Positions 57,095 through 64,000 of a DNA stretch of 64,000 nucleotides are shown here, in pieces (positions within the stretch are counted from its first letter, which is position 1; each line of letters opens with the position of its first letter). The translations under genes were made by a program, and so were the position numbers. The notes beneath the pieces are model-generated. The model searched no databases, had not been told where the DNA came from, and saw nothing but the letters and a program-made list of their open reading frames with translations. This DNA is from an uncultured bacterium (GTDB taxonomy: Bacteria > Bacillota > Clostridia > UBA1381), in assembly GCA_905215805.1 (NCBI GenBank), contig CAJMRL010000001.1, positions 1-64,000 on the forward strand, written 5' to 3'.

Positions 57095-57355
57095 GTGGGA
57101 AGAACCCTATTTTTGATATCAGGCAATATGTGCGGAAGCCGTGTCCGTCTGGGAAGAGCGCTGCAGAAGCCTCCGATTACGCAGGAGGATCTGGCGCGGC
57201 GCATCCAACTTATGGGATATGAAAATATGACGAAACGGATCATTTCACAGATTGAGAGAAATCAGCGTCATGTATGTGATCTGGAGCTCATGCTTTTATC
57301 CAAGGCTTTGAATGTGAGTATGGAATGGTTATGCGGAGAAGGCTCGGACATATGA
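57095..57355 (+). CDS. XRE-family helix-turn-helix regulator
   Basis: An 86-residue protein from GTG 57095, eight bases after GGAGG; a TTG at 57080 precedes that site. SRVRLGRALQKPPITQEDLA and MTKRIISQIERNQRHVCDLE form an XRE DNA-binding domain, and LMLLSKALNVSMEWLCGEG ends it. It consists of little else, like many phage-type repressors. It faces the toxin-antitoxin pair and stands behind three repeated TATCTAC sites, so it is probably self-regulated. Its other targets are unknown. Confidence 0.82.
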   Translation: MGRTLFLISGNMCGSRVRLGRALQKPPITQEDLARRIQLMGYENMTKRIISQIERNQRHVCDLELMLLSKALNVSMEWLCGEGSDI

Positions 57356-57424
57356 ATATATAGACAGATCGGACCGGTGTGTTGAGCATCGGTCCGATAT
57401 TTTTTCGGAAATACAACAAAACAA

Positions 57425-57465
57425 TTGACATTATACAACTATAGTAGTATAATATAATTATAGTT
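57425..57465 (+). promoter_or_regulatory. Consensus promoter and operator of the DUF3990 pair
   Basis: TTGACA (57425-57430), 17 bases, TATAAT (57448-57453). AACTATA (57437-57443) and TATAGTT (57459-57465) are mirror sites astride the -10, as for self-repression by the XRE antitoxin. Confidence 0.78.
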
Positions 57466-57488
57466 AAGTTCATACGGGAGGGAATCAT

Positions 57489-58160
57489 ATGATCTTGTAT
57501 CACGGCAGTGAAAATATAATCGAAGTCCCGCTTTACGGGAAAGGCAATATCCGTAATGATTACGGCAGGGGTTTCTACTGCACCGAAAGCGAGGAGCTTG
57601 CGAAAGAATGGGCTTGTTCCAATAACCGCAACGGTTTTGCAAATAAATATGAGTTTGATACGGACGGGCTAAACGTGCTGCGCCTGAATTCGGAAAAGTA
57701 TAATTTGCTCAACTGGCTTGCCATACTCACAAAGAATCGTACTTACTGGGAAAACAGCACCGTTTCGGAGACTGCGAAAAAGTATTTGGCAGAGAATTTT
57801 ATGATAGATACGTCCGGATATGACGTGATTATCGGGTATCGGGCAGATGACTCTTATTTTTCCTTCGCCCAGGATTTTGTTGCCGGAGCGATCTCTTACC
57901 GTCAGCTTGGAGATGCGATGCGCCTTGGAAAGCTCGGCGAACAGATCGTGCTTATAAGCGAAAAAGCCTTTGGGAGGATAAAATACATTTCAAATAGTCC
58001 GGCTGCCGCGTCTGTCTACTACAAAAAGAAAAAAGAGCGCGACCTTGATGCGCGCAGAGAGTACCGCAGGACAAAGCATGAAACCTTGCAGGCTGATGAA
58101 TTGCTTATGATCGATATTATAAGGGAAGGGATGAAACAGGATGATGAACGCTTACGATAA
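57489..58160 (+). CDS. DUF3990 protein, ADP-ribosyltransferase-like toxin candidate
   Basis: A 223-residue protein. MILYHGSENIIEVPLYGKGN, then DYGRGFYCTESEELAKEWAC, is the DUF3990 start, a fold related to ADP-ribosyltransferases (YHGS and GRGFYCT correspond to the R/H and S-T-S positions). NFMIDTSGYDVIIGYRADDS, YFSFAQDFVAGAISYRQLGD and LGEQIVLISEKAF complete the domain, and the basic tail (KKKKERDLDARREYRR) may contact the partner or nucleic acid. GGGAGGGAATC precedes the ATG. The following XRE gene overlaps it by 20 bases. Toxin action is inferred from the family and layout. Confidence 0.75.
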   Translation: MILYHGSENIIEVPLYGKGNIRNDYGRGFYCTESEELAKEWACSNNRNGFANKYEFDTDGLNVLRLNSEKYNLLNWLAILTKNRTYWENSTVSETAKKYLAENFMIDTSGYDVIIGYRADDSYFSFAQDFVAGAISYRQLGDAMRLGKLGEQIVLISEKAFGRIKYISNSPAAASVYYKKKKERDLDARREYRRTKHETLQADELLMIDIIREGMKQDDERLR

Positions 58161-58779
58161 GGATTATTTGTTTCATGCACAGAAAAATTTCGGACATATG
58201 GTGGATTTTGCGGTAAACACCTGCGGTTATGATATTGACGAATTTTTCAATATGTTTTTGGCGTCAAACGTATGCGTGCAGTTTGAAAACGGGAATCCCG
58301 CTTATATCGCAGGTAAAACGGGATGTGAATTGGCACGGCTTGTGGTGTATGAGGTCAAGGGTGAAAAAATCGAAGCGGCGGATGCGATGTATCTTGATAA
58401 ATCACCGGAATATTGGCTCGGCTGGTCGCTTGCTTATTATGTGTGGCTGAAGGATTATAAATTCGGCTACGTCATTTCGGCTGTTACGGCAGGTGATATG
58501 ATAGGCATGTATGATACGATGCATGAGGCTGATATAACAAAATTTGTTTCCGCGCTTGATGAACGGCTGAAGGAATACTATACGCAGACCAACCTGGCAA
58601 GGCTCCGTACTTCGGCGGGGCTTTCCCAGCATGACCTGGCAAAGCGTTCGGGCGTCAATGTACGGATCATCCAAAGCTATGAGCAAAGGCTGCGTGATAT
58701 TAACAAAGCGCAGCTTTCAACGGCCGCGGCTTTGGCAAAGGCGCTTGACTGCAGCATCGATGACTTGACGGAGAAATAA
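58141..58779 (+). CDS. XRE-domain antitoxin candidate
   Basis: A 212-residue protein. Residues 1-150 form an unrecognised domain (YDKDYLFHAQKNFGHMVDFA, YWLGWSLAYYVWLKDYKFGY). The C-terminal 60 residues are an XRE helix-turn-helix (LARLRTSAGLSQHDLAKRSG, VNVRIIQSYEQRLRDINKAQ). The first part presumably binds the DUF3990 protein, the second the operator at 57437-57465. It starts within the toxin gene; a second ATG at 58144 is an equal alternative start. No terminator is seen before the agr-type regulator gene at 58818. Confidence 0.75.
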   Translation: MMNAYDKDYLFHAQKNFGHMVDFAVNTCGYDIDEFFNMFLASNVCVQFENGNPAYIAGKTGCELARLVVYEVKGEKIEAADAMYLDKSPEYWLGWSLAYYVWLKDYKFGYVISAVTAGDMIGMYDTMHEADITKFVSALDERLKEYYTQTNLARLRTSAGLSQHDLAKRSGVNVRIIQSYEQRLRDINKAQLSTAAALAKALDCSIDDLTEK

Positions 58780-58817
58780 GCCGGTGCATTGGTTGAAGAT
58801 AAAGGAAGGATTTAATT

Positions 58818-59531
58818 ATGAGGATAGCAATCTGTGACGACGACATCAACTGTGTCAATCTCATCGAAGAGTATATAAAGGAATGCGGGAATACGGACGC
58901 AGAATGTGACGCGTTCCCCGGCGGCGAGGAGCTGGTACGTGCGTACCGGGACAACGCCGAGCGGTATGACGTGATTTTTCTCGATATGGAAATGGATCGG
59001 CTAAACGGCATAGAAACGGCGAATCACATCCGGGAAACCGACGAGCACGTCATCATTGTGTTTATTACAAGCCATACGGAATACATGCGTGAGAGCTTCC
59101 AATGCGCGCCGTTTCGGTTCCTTGTCAAGCCGGTAGATAAAGATGAGTTCTTTTCCGTGTTCGGGGATATAGAGAAAAAGCTTTCAAAGCAGCGCAAGGT
59201 GTTTGCATTTACGGAAAACAAGACGCGGATACGGCTGTACTGCGATGATATTATATATTGTGAAAGCAGGGATCATTGGATACTGATACACACAAAGGAC
59301 GCGGTCTACAGGATATGCAAAACACTGTCCGACCTGCAGGAAAGGCTTGATAAGGAATCGTTTTTCAGGGTGCATAAATCGTATCTTGTCAATTTCCGGC
59401 ACTTAAAAAGTATTAAGGAAAACGACATCCGGCTGTATCACTGTGAGGAAACAATCCCGATAAGCCGGACTTATAAAAAAGACGTGCTTTTGGCTTATAC
59501 GAATTTTATTGAAAGGGATTTTTACATATGA
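58818..59531 (+). CDS. LytTR response regulator (AgrA-like)
   Basis: A 237-residue regulator. The receiver domain (MRIAICDDDINCVNLIEEYI) has the phosphorylated D56 in IFLDMEMDRL and the lysine in FLVKPVDKDEF. The LytTR DNA-binding domain (TRIRLYCDDIIYCESRDHWI, RVHKSYLVNFRHLKSI) takes up the C-terminal half. It pairs with the GHKL kinase encoded next (four-base overlap). Together with AgrB and AgrD further on it makes a complete peptide quorum-sensing set. AAGGAAGG precedes the ATG. Confidence 0.92.
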   Translation: MRIAICDDDINCVNLIEEYIKECGNTDAECDAFPGGEELVRAYRDNAERYDVIFLDMEMDRLNGIETANHIRETDEHVIIVFITSHTEYMRESFQCAPFRFLVKPVDKDEFFSVFGDIEKKLSKQRKVFAFTENKTRIRLYCDDIIYCESRDHWILIHTKDAVYRICKTLSDLQERLDKESFFRVHKSYLVNFRHLKSIKENDIRLYHCEETIPISRTYKKDVLLAYTNFIERDFYI

Positions 59532-60823
59532 CGATATATACTTTTGCAAACATACTGACGGGGCTGATTGAAGCGGTCATGGTATTCCTGCTGTTCGGAA
59601 CGTTCTGTGCCAAGCGGGAAAATATTCCCGTTTGGGTTTACTGGATAGGAATCATTCTTTTAACGACATTGATAAATCTGAGCAATACTGTATTTAACTA
59701 CGGTATACTGAATGCGGTCGGAATGTCTGCGGCATTTTTTATAGTATCATTTTTGTATAAAGGAAATATCCCTGCAAAAATCATCATATCCGTTTTGGCA
59801 TTTCTATTGATTTCTATTATAGAAATTATAGTTATGTTTATTATCGTATTGATTTTTAACATATCTGTCACCGAGGCCATTCATATTCCGGCTTACAGAT
59901 TGCTGGGGATCATTGTTTCAAAAACGCTTGCCCTGTTGATAGTAAGTATTATACGGTTTAAATACAAAAATAAAAGTTTAATACTAAAACCAACCGATTG
60001 GCTGTTATTTCTGATAATATTTTCGACGTCGATTGTAGCCGTCTTTCTTATTTTCAGGTTATCGTTTAATATTGACAGTGAATTTATGTATAACCTTTCC
60101 GTGCTGTGTTCGTTAGGCTTGCTTCTTAGCACTTTCTTCGCTTTGTATCTGTACGAGCATCTGGCAAAGCAGGCGGAAACGATCAGGAATCAGGAGCAAT
60201 ACGAGCAGCAGCTGAAAATGCAGCTGAAACACCTGGACGAGATACTTGTTACGCAAAGGCAGATCAAAAAATTTAAGCACGACTTCAACAATTACACAAT
60301 TGGCCTACAGGCGTATATAAATAACAATGACCTCTCGGGCGCAAGCGAATATATCCGCAATCTGAACGAAGCGCTCCGCTCCGAAGGAGAGATCCCAGAA
60401 ACCGGGAATACCGCGCTTGATGCAATTTTGAATACTAAAATCGCTATTGCACAAAGCAAAGGCATTAATGTAAATACAAAAATGCAGATCCCAGAAAGGC
60501 TTGCTGTCGATCCGATAGACATCTGCATTATCTTCGGAAACAGCCTTGATAATGCAATCGAAGCCTGTGAAAGAGCGTCCGACAGCGATAAGAAAATCAG
60601 TATCACGATCCTGTGCAAAGACGAAGCGCTCTTCTGCCGCATCGCAAACAGCACACCGAAGCCGACAGGCAAACCAGCTCACACATCAAAAGCCGATAAG
60701 AAAAACCATGGGTTCGGACTTGAGAACATGAAAGCGTCCCTTGCCAAATACAGCGCCGTCCCGTCAATCGAGCGCACAGAGAGCGAATTTATCTTAAAAT
60801 TTGTCATTTTCACAAAAGACTGA
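59528..60823 (+). CDS. GHKL sensor kinase (AgrC-like)
   Basis: A 431-residue kinase. Six or seven membrane helices cover residues 1-215, such as LIEAVMVFLLFGTFCAKREN, IIISVLAFLLISIIEIIVMF and LLFLIIFSTSIVAVFLIFR. The phospho-accepting H251 lies in KKFKHDFNNYTIGLQ, and the ATP site has FGNSLDNAIEACERAS and GFGLENMKASLAKY. It should sense the cyclic peptide made by AgrBD and phosphorylate the LytTR regulator. Two terminators follow it before agrB. Confidence 0.92.
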   Translation: MTIYTFANILTGLIEAVMVFLLFGTFCAKRENIPVWVYWIGIILLTTLINLSNTVFNYGILNAVGMSAAFFIVSFLYKGNIPAKIIISVLAFLLISIIEIIVMFIIVLIFNISVTEAIHIPAYRLLGIIVSKTLALLIVSIIRFKYKNKSLILKPTDWLLFLIIFSTSIVAVFLIFRLSFNIDSEFMYNLSVLCSLGLLLSTFFALYLYEHLAKQAETIRNQEQYEQQLKMQLKHLDEILVTQRQIKKFKHDFNNYTIGLQAYINNNDLSGASEYIRNLNEALRSEGEIPETGNTALDAILNTKIAIAQSKGINVNTKMQIPERLAVDPIDICIIFGNSLDNAIEACERASDSDKKISITILCKDEALFCRIANSTPKPTGKPAHTSKADKKNHGFGLENMKASLAKYSAVPSIERTESEFILKFVIFTKD

Positions 60824-60829
60824 TTGGTT

Positions 60830-60856
60830 AAAAAGCCTGAAATTTCAGGCTTTTTT
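60830..60856 (+). terminator. Terminator after the kinase gene
   Basis: AAAAGCCTGAA and TTTCAGGCTTTT form a near-perfect palindrome ending in a run of T, seven bases after the kinase stop. Confidence 0.85.
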
Positions 60857-60875
60857 TATTTCCCATGCAAGTTTC

Positions 60876-60896
60876 GTCGATTACCGTGTCGTTCAC
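60876..60896 (+). promoter_or_regulatory. Candidate LytTR site before agrB
   Basis: GTCGATTAC (60876-60884) and GTCGTTCAC (60888-60896) are similar words repeated at 12 bases, just upstream of the agrB promoter. LytTR regulators bind direct repeats about 9-12 bases apart. The match to known AgrA boxes is loose. Confidence 0.35.
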
Positions 60897-60902
60897 GAAG
60901 TC

Positions 60903-60934
60903 CGCCCGTTTTCGGGCGTTTTTTATGCTATAAT
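60903..60934 (+). promoter_or_regulatory. Terminator hairpin overlapping the agrB promoter
   Basis: CGCCCG-TTTT-CGGGCG followed by six T (60903-60924) is a second terminator. The extended -10 TGCTATAAT (60926-60934) starts right after the T run, so the hairpin lies where the -35 should be. Transcription of agrBD thus restarts here. Confidence 0.65.
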
Positions 60935-60960
60935 AGCATTACAGGAAAGGGGCAAGGCGA

Positions 60961-61548
60961 ATGAGAAGTATATCAGGCATGATCGCCGATACGTTGTGGA
61001 ATCAGGGGATCATTCAAAAAGAAGATATTGATAAATGCCGGTATGGTCTGGACGTGTTTATATCGTCTGCGCTCGAAGTGGCAAGTATACTTGTAATAGC
61101 AGCTGTTATGAGGAACTTTCTTCAAACACTGTTGTTCTTCGCATCATTTATTCCGTTAAGGGTGTATGCGGGAGGATATCATGCCGATACAAAATTAAGG
61201 TGCTACTTTGTATCGCTTGCGGTCTACGCCGGCTTCACTATTGTTATGTATATACTGCCTGTAAAAGCATATTTAGCGGCTGCTTTATCAGCCACGGCTT
61301 TTACAGTGACGATGATATTGTCCGCAGCCCCGGTAATACATAAAAACAAATCTGTAAATGATGCAGAGCGGAAATATTATCGAAAGTTCAGCATCAGGAT
61401 CTGTTTGGTTGAAACAGCAATGGTTTTGTTATCAGCGGCTGTTTTCCCCGAAAGCCGGTTCGCCGTTTCATTAGCGCTTGGACAGGCTGCTGTGGCATTC
61501 TCTATGATCGCCGCAGTCATAAAGGGTAAAATGGCTGAGAAGGAATAA
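60961..61548 (+). CDS. agrB: AgrB-type peptide maturation protease
   Basis: A 195-residue integral membrane protein with about five helices. RVYAGGYHADTKLRCYFVSL carries the catalytic H74 and C81 of the AgrB family. AgrB cuts the C-terminal part from the AgrD precursor and closes the thiolactone. GGAAAGGGG precedes the ATG, and the extended -10 promoter lies 27 bases upstream. The AgrD gene follows 40 bases on. The kinase/regulator pair stands on the left, so here the order is A-C-B-D. Confidence 0.93.
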   Translation: MRSISGMIADTLWNQGIIQKEDIDKCRYGLDVFISSALEVASILVIAAVMRNFLQTLLFFASFIPLRVYAGGYHADTKLRCYFVSLAVYAGFTIVMYILPVKAYLAAALSATAFTVTMILSAAPVIHKNKSVNDAERKYYRKFSIRICLVETAMVLLSAAVFPESRFAVSLALGQAAVAFSMIAAVIKGKMAEKE

Positions 61549-61588
61549 GGGTAAATGTTTTCTTGTTGCTGGAGAGGAGGTGCAGAAA

Positions 61589-61762
61589 ATGAACAAAATT
61601 CAGAACACAGCAAAGAAACTTGTCGTCAAGTATGGCGCGGTCATTGCCTCATGCGCATTTGCATTCGTAGCAATATCCGCAAACACTTCTTGTTGCTTCC
61701 CGTACTATGAACCGGAAGAGCCGGAGGGGCTTGACAGTTTCAAAAAATTCAATAAACGATAA
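61589..61762 (+). CDS. agrD: AgrD-type cyclic autoinducer precursor
   Basis: A 57-residue precursor from ATG 61589, after GAGGAGG. The amphipathic N-terminal leader (IQNTAKKLVVKYGAVIASCA) binds the membrane. The signal core is NTSC35-C36-FPYY, followed by the acidic recognition tail EPEEPEGLDSFKKFNKR typical of clostridial AgrD. By analogy with Staphylococcus AgrD the ring is a cysteine plus four residues, so C36-F-P-Y-Y closed between C36 and Y40 with a short N-terminal tail. C35 gives an alternative ring one residue earlier. I infer the ring; the final length of the tail is unknown. Confidence 0.88.
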   Translation: MNKIQNTAKKLVVKYGAVIASCAFAFVAISANTSCCFPYYEPEEPEGLDSFKKFNKR

Positions 61763-62072
61763 CGGTGTAAATGCCGTTTGCATAGGGATGTATCCCTATG
61801 CAGATATGCATGCATATCTGCAGAATAATACGAAACTTATGTAATCTCGTAAGATTACAGGAGAATTATATTGTTAATTTATATCAACCGATAATTATAT
61901 AAATGCTTTAGTGAACTCAGCTTAGTGAAGCCAATCACAATGAAACACGATTGTTCAAAATTATGGAATACACTTGAAAGCATATTATGATTCATTATTA
62001 TTGATAGTGTGAACTAAAAATAATTCTCAAAATAAACCAAACAATTAAGTTTGAAAAGAAAGGACGATTTAT
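61763..62072. other. AT-rich intergenic stretch with three adjacent palindromes
   Basis: No gene in 310 bases. It holds GCATAGGGA-TGTA-TCCCTATGC (61780-61801), a perfect 22-bp palindrome (61800-61821, half site GCAGATATGCA) that shares two bases with it, and TGTAATCT-CGTA-AGATTACA (61840-61859). No T run follows any of them. The remainder (61860-62060) should contain the promoter of the secreted-protein gene, but I cannot point to a consensus one. Confidence 0.6.
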
Positions 62073-62594
62073 ATGAAGAAGTTTAAGAAAATAATAGCTA
62101 TGTGCTTAACAGCAGTGATGTCACTTTCAGTAATGAGTATTGGTGCTTTTGCAGCAGAAGAGCCTTCAATTGTAAACTCATACACAACTGAAGATGGAGT
62201 CAAGGTAACTATTTTCGATCCAGATATTTCAGTAGAGTTTTCAGAAAAAAACGATCAGGGAATTACTACTATGGCTGCGCCTATTACTGGATATATATAT
62301 ATAAATAAACCTAATAGTGAGGGATTAGGTGCTGCTACCCAGTCTTTTGTTTGTAATGGAAATGCCAGAGCAAAATTTGGTCTTGATTATTGGGAGGGTG
62401 GCCCGTACTATAATGTATCTTTATATAGGGTAGGCGTTGGTAATGCTCCCGATTCATTATTAGCTCTATGTGAAGATGTCCCCGAAAATCAAGAAGCAAC
62501 ACTACAAGGCCTTACTTCGACTGGAAGTTACTATTTCCGTGTTAGCACATACTATACACCAGGAGAGGCAGGTTATTACGCATACGCTTTATAA
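62073..62594 (+). CDS. Secreted protein of unknown function beside agr
   Basis: A 173-residue precursor with a clear signal peptide (IIAMCLTAVMSLSVMSIGAF, cleavage after AFA). The mature 140 residues are acidic at the start, then strand-rich with many glycines, tyrosines and serines (ITGYIYINKPNSEGLGAATQ, YYNVSLYRVGVGNAPDSLLA, LTSTGSYYFRVSTYYTPGEA). The fold resembles a small beta-sandwich. Two cysteines may pair. AAAGAAAGGACG precedes the ATG. Placement next to AgrD suggests quorum control, as for many agr-linked exoproteins; this is inference. Confidence 0.75.
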   Translation: MKKFKKIIAMCLTAVMSLSVMSIGAFAAEEPSIVNSYTTEDGVKVTIFDPDISVEFSEKNDQGITTMAAPITGYIYINKPNSEGLGAATQSFVCNGNARAKFGLDYWEGGPYYNVSLYRVGVGNAPDSLLALCEDVPENQEATLQGLTSTGSYYFRVSTYYTPGEAGYYAYAL

Positions 62595-62601
62595 TCATAT
62601 T

Positions 62602-62640
62602 TTCTTCCACCCCATTGTTCATTTCGATGGGGTGGAAGAA
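62602..62640 (+). other. Long stem-loop between the two secreted-protein genes
   Basis: TCTTCCACCCCAT (62603-62615) pairs exactly with ATGGGGTGGAAGA (62627-62639), and A/T bases extend the stem. There is no T run, so it is more likely an mRNA end-protector or partial terminator that sets different levels of the two proteins. Confidence 0.65.
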
Positions 62641-62679
62641 AACCCACCAAAATCATTTAAAAGAAGAGGTGAGTCATTC

Positions 62680-63534
62680 ATGTTAAAATTATTTAAATCG
62701 AAAGCCTTTATCTTCTCTATTTGTATTATCATTACAATATTAAATACGACCGTCTTGGCCAATAATTTCGATTTTAGTATATATAACGGGGAAACCAAAT
62801 TACAACTTACAAATTCTCCTTATATTAAGGATGATGAAATATATCTACCTTTAAGAGAAATATTACAGCAATTTGGAGCTTATGATATTATATGGAACGA
62901 TGGTAATATACAAATTGAATATACAAATACTATGGAGTATGGTTTCGATAACTGTTGCACTTTTTCAATAGGCTCAAGTGAATTAAGATTTTTTCCGTCA
63001 AACGACGCTATACATTTAAGGAGTGCTCCTGATTTGGTAAATGGTATTACTTATGTACCAACAGATTTTTTTTATAATTTAATAACAAAAGGTGGAATTT
63101 GTGATATTCAAATATATTATAATAGATCAAATAAAATAGAGGATTATAGTAACGATGGCGAAGAAAATGAAATTTTTATAGGTACCGGACTGGAAAATGA
63201 TAATTTCGATTCAAATAACAAAAAGAGAATAATTACAAATCATGACAATCAAGTAATAGGAATTGTTTCAGTTGAGAATCAAAAGCCAGAAATAATACAG
63301 CAAAAGTTAAGTACTACTGCTACTAAAATACATGTTTATAGTTTTAATGATATACAGAATGCTGGTATCTCGGTTATTGATAAAAATAGAAAAAAATATA
63401 ATGTAAATACTGGTGTGTTTGTTCATTCAAACGGAAAAATTGTCGCATACATCCCTGCAATTGATATAGTAAATATGCCGATAATTGAATTTCAGGAAGA
63501 ATCAGAGTACGATTTAACCTTCAATCTTTATTAA
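62680..63534 (+). CDS. Secreted stalk-domain protein
   Basis: A 284-residue protein from ATG 62680, after AAGAGGTGAG; an upstream frame from 62470 lies in the previous gene. A signal peptide (AFIFSICIIITILNTTVLA) leads to YNGETKLQLTNSPYIKDDEI, YLPLREILQQFGAYDIIWND and YVPTDFFYNLITK, a copper amine oxidase N-terminal-like stalk domain (residues 30-140). The remaining part has several beta strands and is not recognised. Stalk domains are wall-associated modules of Clostridia. It probably shares the transcript of the preceding secreted-protein gene, with the stem-loop 62602-62640 in between. Confidence 0.8.
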   Translation: MLKLFKSKAFIFSICIIITILNTTVLANNFDFSIYNGETKLQLTNSPYIKDDEIYLPLREILQQFGAYDIIWNDGNIQIEYTNTMEYGFDNCCTFSIGSSELRFFPSNDAIHLRSAPDLVNGITYVPTDFFYNLITKGGICDIQIYYNRSNKIEDYSNDGEENEIFIGTGLENDNFDSNNKKRIITNHDNQVIGIVSVENQKPEIIQQKLSTTATKIHVYSFNDIQNAGISVIDKNRKKYNVNTGVFVHSNGKIVAYIPAIDIVNMPIIEFQEESEYDLTFNLY

Positions 63535-63547
63535 TTTTAAACAAAAG

Positions 63548-63572
63548 AAAGAGCGGTGTTTGGCCGCTCTTT
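63548..63572. terminator. Bidirectional terminator between convergent genes
   Basis: AAAGAGCGG (63548-63556) and CCGCTCTTT (63564-63572) around 7 bases, followed by TCCTTTT. Confidence 0.78.
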
Positions 63573-63577
63573 TCCTT

Positions 63578-64000
63578 TTATTGATGGGTTTTCCCAGACC
63601 TATAAACCAGCAAAGCTATACCGCAAAGCAGCAATCCGCATTGCGCCAGAACAACGGATACAGGCAAAGAAAAAGCAGGATCCAGTATCCCCAGCGTCAG
63701 AGGGTAATTAGTAAAAAAGCTGCCGTTCCAGAGGCTCAGTGTCTTCGGCAAAGGAAGTGTCATACACACAAACGGTACTATCATCCAAACATATACCAGC
63801 CACGGTCTGATTCTTCCCAGCAGCCAGCCGCTGCCTAAAGCAAATGCCAGTGCAGGGATCAGTGTGACCAAAGCAGGTACAAGCAGCTGCCCCCATGCGT
63901 ACCATCCAAAATATCTGCCGTAAAATACGACTGCTTCCACGAGGCAAGCGAGCGCCAGCAGTACGGTTCCCGTAAGAGCTGCGCCGCAGCGTGTCAGTGC
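63578..64000 (-). CDS. Membrane protein, N-terminus beyond the window
   Basis: The minus-strand frame is open from 63578 to the window edge, without a start in a good context; the GTG at 63940 lacks a ribosome site and the 20 codons before it (LTGTVLLALACLVEA) form another membrane helix. At least four helices are visible, including LLVPALVTLIPALAFALGSG, LVYVWMIVPFVCMTLPLP and LAQCGLLLCGIALLVYR. It looks like the C-terminal part of an ABC-2 type permease or a related transporter component. Only the last 140 residues are present here. Confidence 0.6.
   Translation of the reverse strand, partial: ALTRCGAALTGTVLLALACLVEAVVFYGRYFGWYAWGQLLVPALVTLIPALAFALGSGWLLGRIRPWLVYVWMIVPFVCMTLPLPKTLSLWNGSFFTNYPLTLGILDPAFSLPVSVVLAQCGLLLCGIALLVYRSGKTHQ

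Noticed and set aside
57095..57355. XRE gene as the antitoxin of the DUF3990 gene
   Set aside because: Has its own promoter region and a 130-base gap; the overlapping 58141-58779 gene is the better partner.
62470..62679. Longer N-terminus for the stalk protein
   Set aside because: Would bury the signal peptide and crosses the long stem-loop; ATG 62680 is the better start.

Overview
The window looks like a genome segment from an anaerobic Firmicute of the class Clostridia, probably a gut commensal. Pointers are a Tn1549/CTn-type conjugative element with the clostridial CD1107/CD1108/CD1112 protein families, an agr-type cyclic peptide system, an S-layer-homology M13 peptidase, a stalk-domain secreted protein, many AGGAGG ribosome sites and consensus TTGACA-17-TATAAT promoters. 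No rRNA, tRNA or CRISPR array was seen.

1-3.3 kb is a scar of small accessory genes (NTF2-like and GNAT proteins), a sigma-like gene fragment and a twice-frameshifted secreted-protein gene. 3.3-30.6 kb is a GC-rich integrative conjugative element. Its transfer operon holds a Maff2 pilin-like fragment, a VirB6/TrbL-like protein, PrgI, VirB4, a C5-cytosine methyltransferase, an NlpC/P60 hydrolase, an XF1762-type protein, DUF4315, DUF4366, topoisomerase III and ArdA/YodL-type antirestriction proteins. Relaxase and MobC run the other way. A TetR/ABC exporter/radical SAM cargo follows, then a sigma-like protein, a helix-turn-helix protein, TnpW and a large serine recombinase. The left end is broken: Maff2 is cut and no VirD4 coupling protein is present, so self-transfer is doubtful.

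Three AT-rich genes sit inside the element as self-contained cassettes with their own promoter and terminator: an HNH-nuclease-like gene, a four-helix membrane protein with a HEPN Rx4H motif, and a two-helix membrane protein with a Nudix-like domain. They are built like phage morons and look like defence cargo. The methyltransferase gene also keeps two long overlapping reading frames, each resembling a known methyltransferase C-terminus.

30.7-35.2 kb is chromosome-like: HU, a TetR/short-chain dehydrogenase pair sharing an operator, an SdpR/SdpI immunity operon with a 30-bp perfect palindrome, and a DUF4143 ATPase. 35.3-42 kb is a second accessory block. A promoter feeds a roughly 320-nt leader with six hairpins, followed by a truncated N6 methylase, a second NAD-dependent DNA ligase, DUF4262, YodL-like and YkgJ-type proteins. 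42-56.9 kb carries a GNAT protein, a BceRSAB-like two-component/ABC set, an ABC exporter with an SLH-M13 peptidase, a run of small-protein genes, and a nuclease lipoprotein overlapping a 136-aa gene.

57-64 kb has an XRE regulator, a DUF3990/XRE toxin-antitoxin pair, then LytTR response regulator, GHKL kinase, AgrB and AgrD, with two secreted proteins downstream that may be its output. The last gene is a membrane protein cut by the window edge.
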